Positions 5,194 through 5,280 of a stretch of 5,280 bases of DNA are shown here, in pieces. Where the stretch lies: positions 1-5,280 of the forward strand of contig USCR01000157.1 in assembly GCA_900553295.1 (NCBI GenBank). Reading direction: 5' to 3'. A program made the translations under genes and the position numbers. The stretch comes from an uncultured Eubacteriales bacterium (lineage in GTDB: Bacteria; Bacillota; Clostridia; Christensenellales; Aristaeellaceae). The notes under the pieces were generated by a model that saw nothing but the letters and a program-made list of their open reading frames with translations, was not told the DNA's origin and made no database searches. Numbering within the stretch: the stretch's first letter is position 1; each line of letters starts with the position of its first letter.

Positions 5194-5280
5194 CGGCAGA
5201 TGCACCCGGGAAAGGCAGACAGTCCCTTTGCCAAAATCAATTCCCACGATCAAATCACGAATTTCGTTCATTTGTTCCTC

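Larger units (their letters stand above)
5068..5271 (-). pseudogene. Truncated 5' fragment of an Hsp70/actin-fold ATPase gene
   Basis: The frame starting at 5271 encodes MNEIRDLIVGIDFGKGT. IVGIDFGKGT matches the phosphate-1 loop that opens Hsp70-like and other actin-fold ATPases (compare GIDLGTTNS in DnaK). AGGA lies 4 nt before the start codon, although the window edge cuts off further context. From about residue 18 the translation becomes Arg, Ser, Pro and His-rich without family character, and the frame stops after 67 codons. Neither other minus-strand frame resumes the family pattern. The likely reading is a decayed or truncated remnant whose first 16-17 codons survive (about 5220-5271). 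It overlaps a plus-strand promoter and hairpin. A chance match to a short motif cannot be excluded. Confidence 0.4.

Noticed and set aside
1..5280. CRISPR array, tRNA, rRNA, transposase or integrase
   Set aside because: No regularly spaced direct repeats, tRNA-like cloverleaf, rRNA stretch or recombinase motif was seen on either strand.

Overview
The window reads as chromosomal DNA of a GC-rich Gram-positive gut-type bacterium. My best guess is a Clostridia lineage near Oscillospirales or Christensenellales. The clues are strong purine-rich Shine-Dalgarno sites, a sigma-A-type extended -10 promoter, high-GC coding sequence, and a left-edge repeat with a style I recall from such genomes. The lineage is inference; no rRNA or marker gene is present.

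Left part (1-2371). A non-coding, repeat-like stretch with several dyads (1-173) leads into a two-gene unit on the plus strand. A 119-residue single-domain PD-(D/E)XK nuclease (210-569) overlaps a 575-residue SNF2-family ATPase (566-2293) by the four bases ATGA, so the two are probably translated together. A long hairpin with a T-tract (2333-2371) closes the unit. Such nuclease/SNF2 pairs suggest a phage-derived, mobile-element or defence-type DNA-processing module; the actual function is not known from sequence. This pair is the best candidate here for something under-described.

Middle part (2393-5011). A metal-resistance or homeostasis module of two divergent genes follows. A P1B-type heavy-metal ATPase (2393-4261, minus strand) has the CPC metal site, no N-terminal metal-binding domain, and an unusual last membrane helix (HNAGS). 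A TetR-family regulator (4454-5011, plus strand) faces away from it. Between them lies a well-formed minus-strand promoter (TTGCCA, 17 bp, TACAAT), with a perfect 13-bp palindrome (GAACA-TAT-TGTTC) at the predicted transcription start. The simplest reading is that the TetR protein binds there and controls the ATPase.

Right part (5012-5280). A near-perfect extended -10 promoter (5037-5064, plus strand) is followed within about 55 bases by a terminator-like hairpin and T6 run, hinting at a short RNA or attenuated leader. On the opposite strand the edge carries what looks like the first ~16 codons of an Hsp70/actin-fold ATPase gene (phosphate-1 motif GIDFGKGT) that then loses all resemblance to the family, probably a truncated remnant. 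I saw no tRNA, rRNA, CRISPR array, transposase or known riboswitch.
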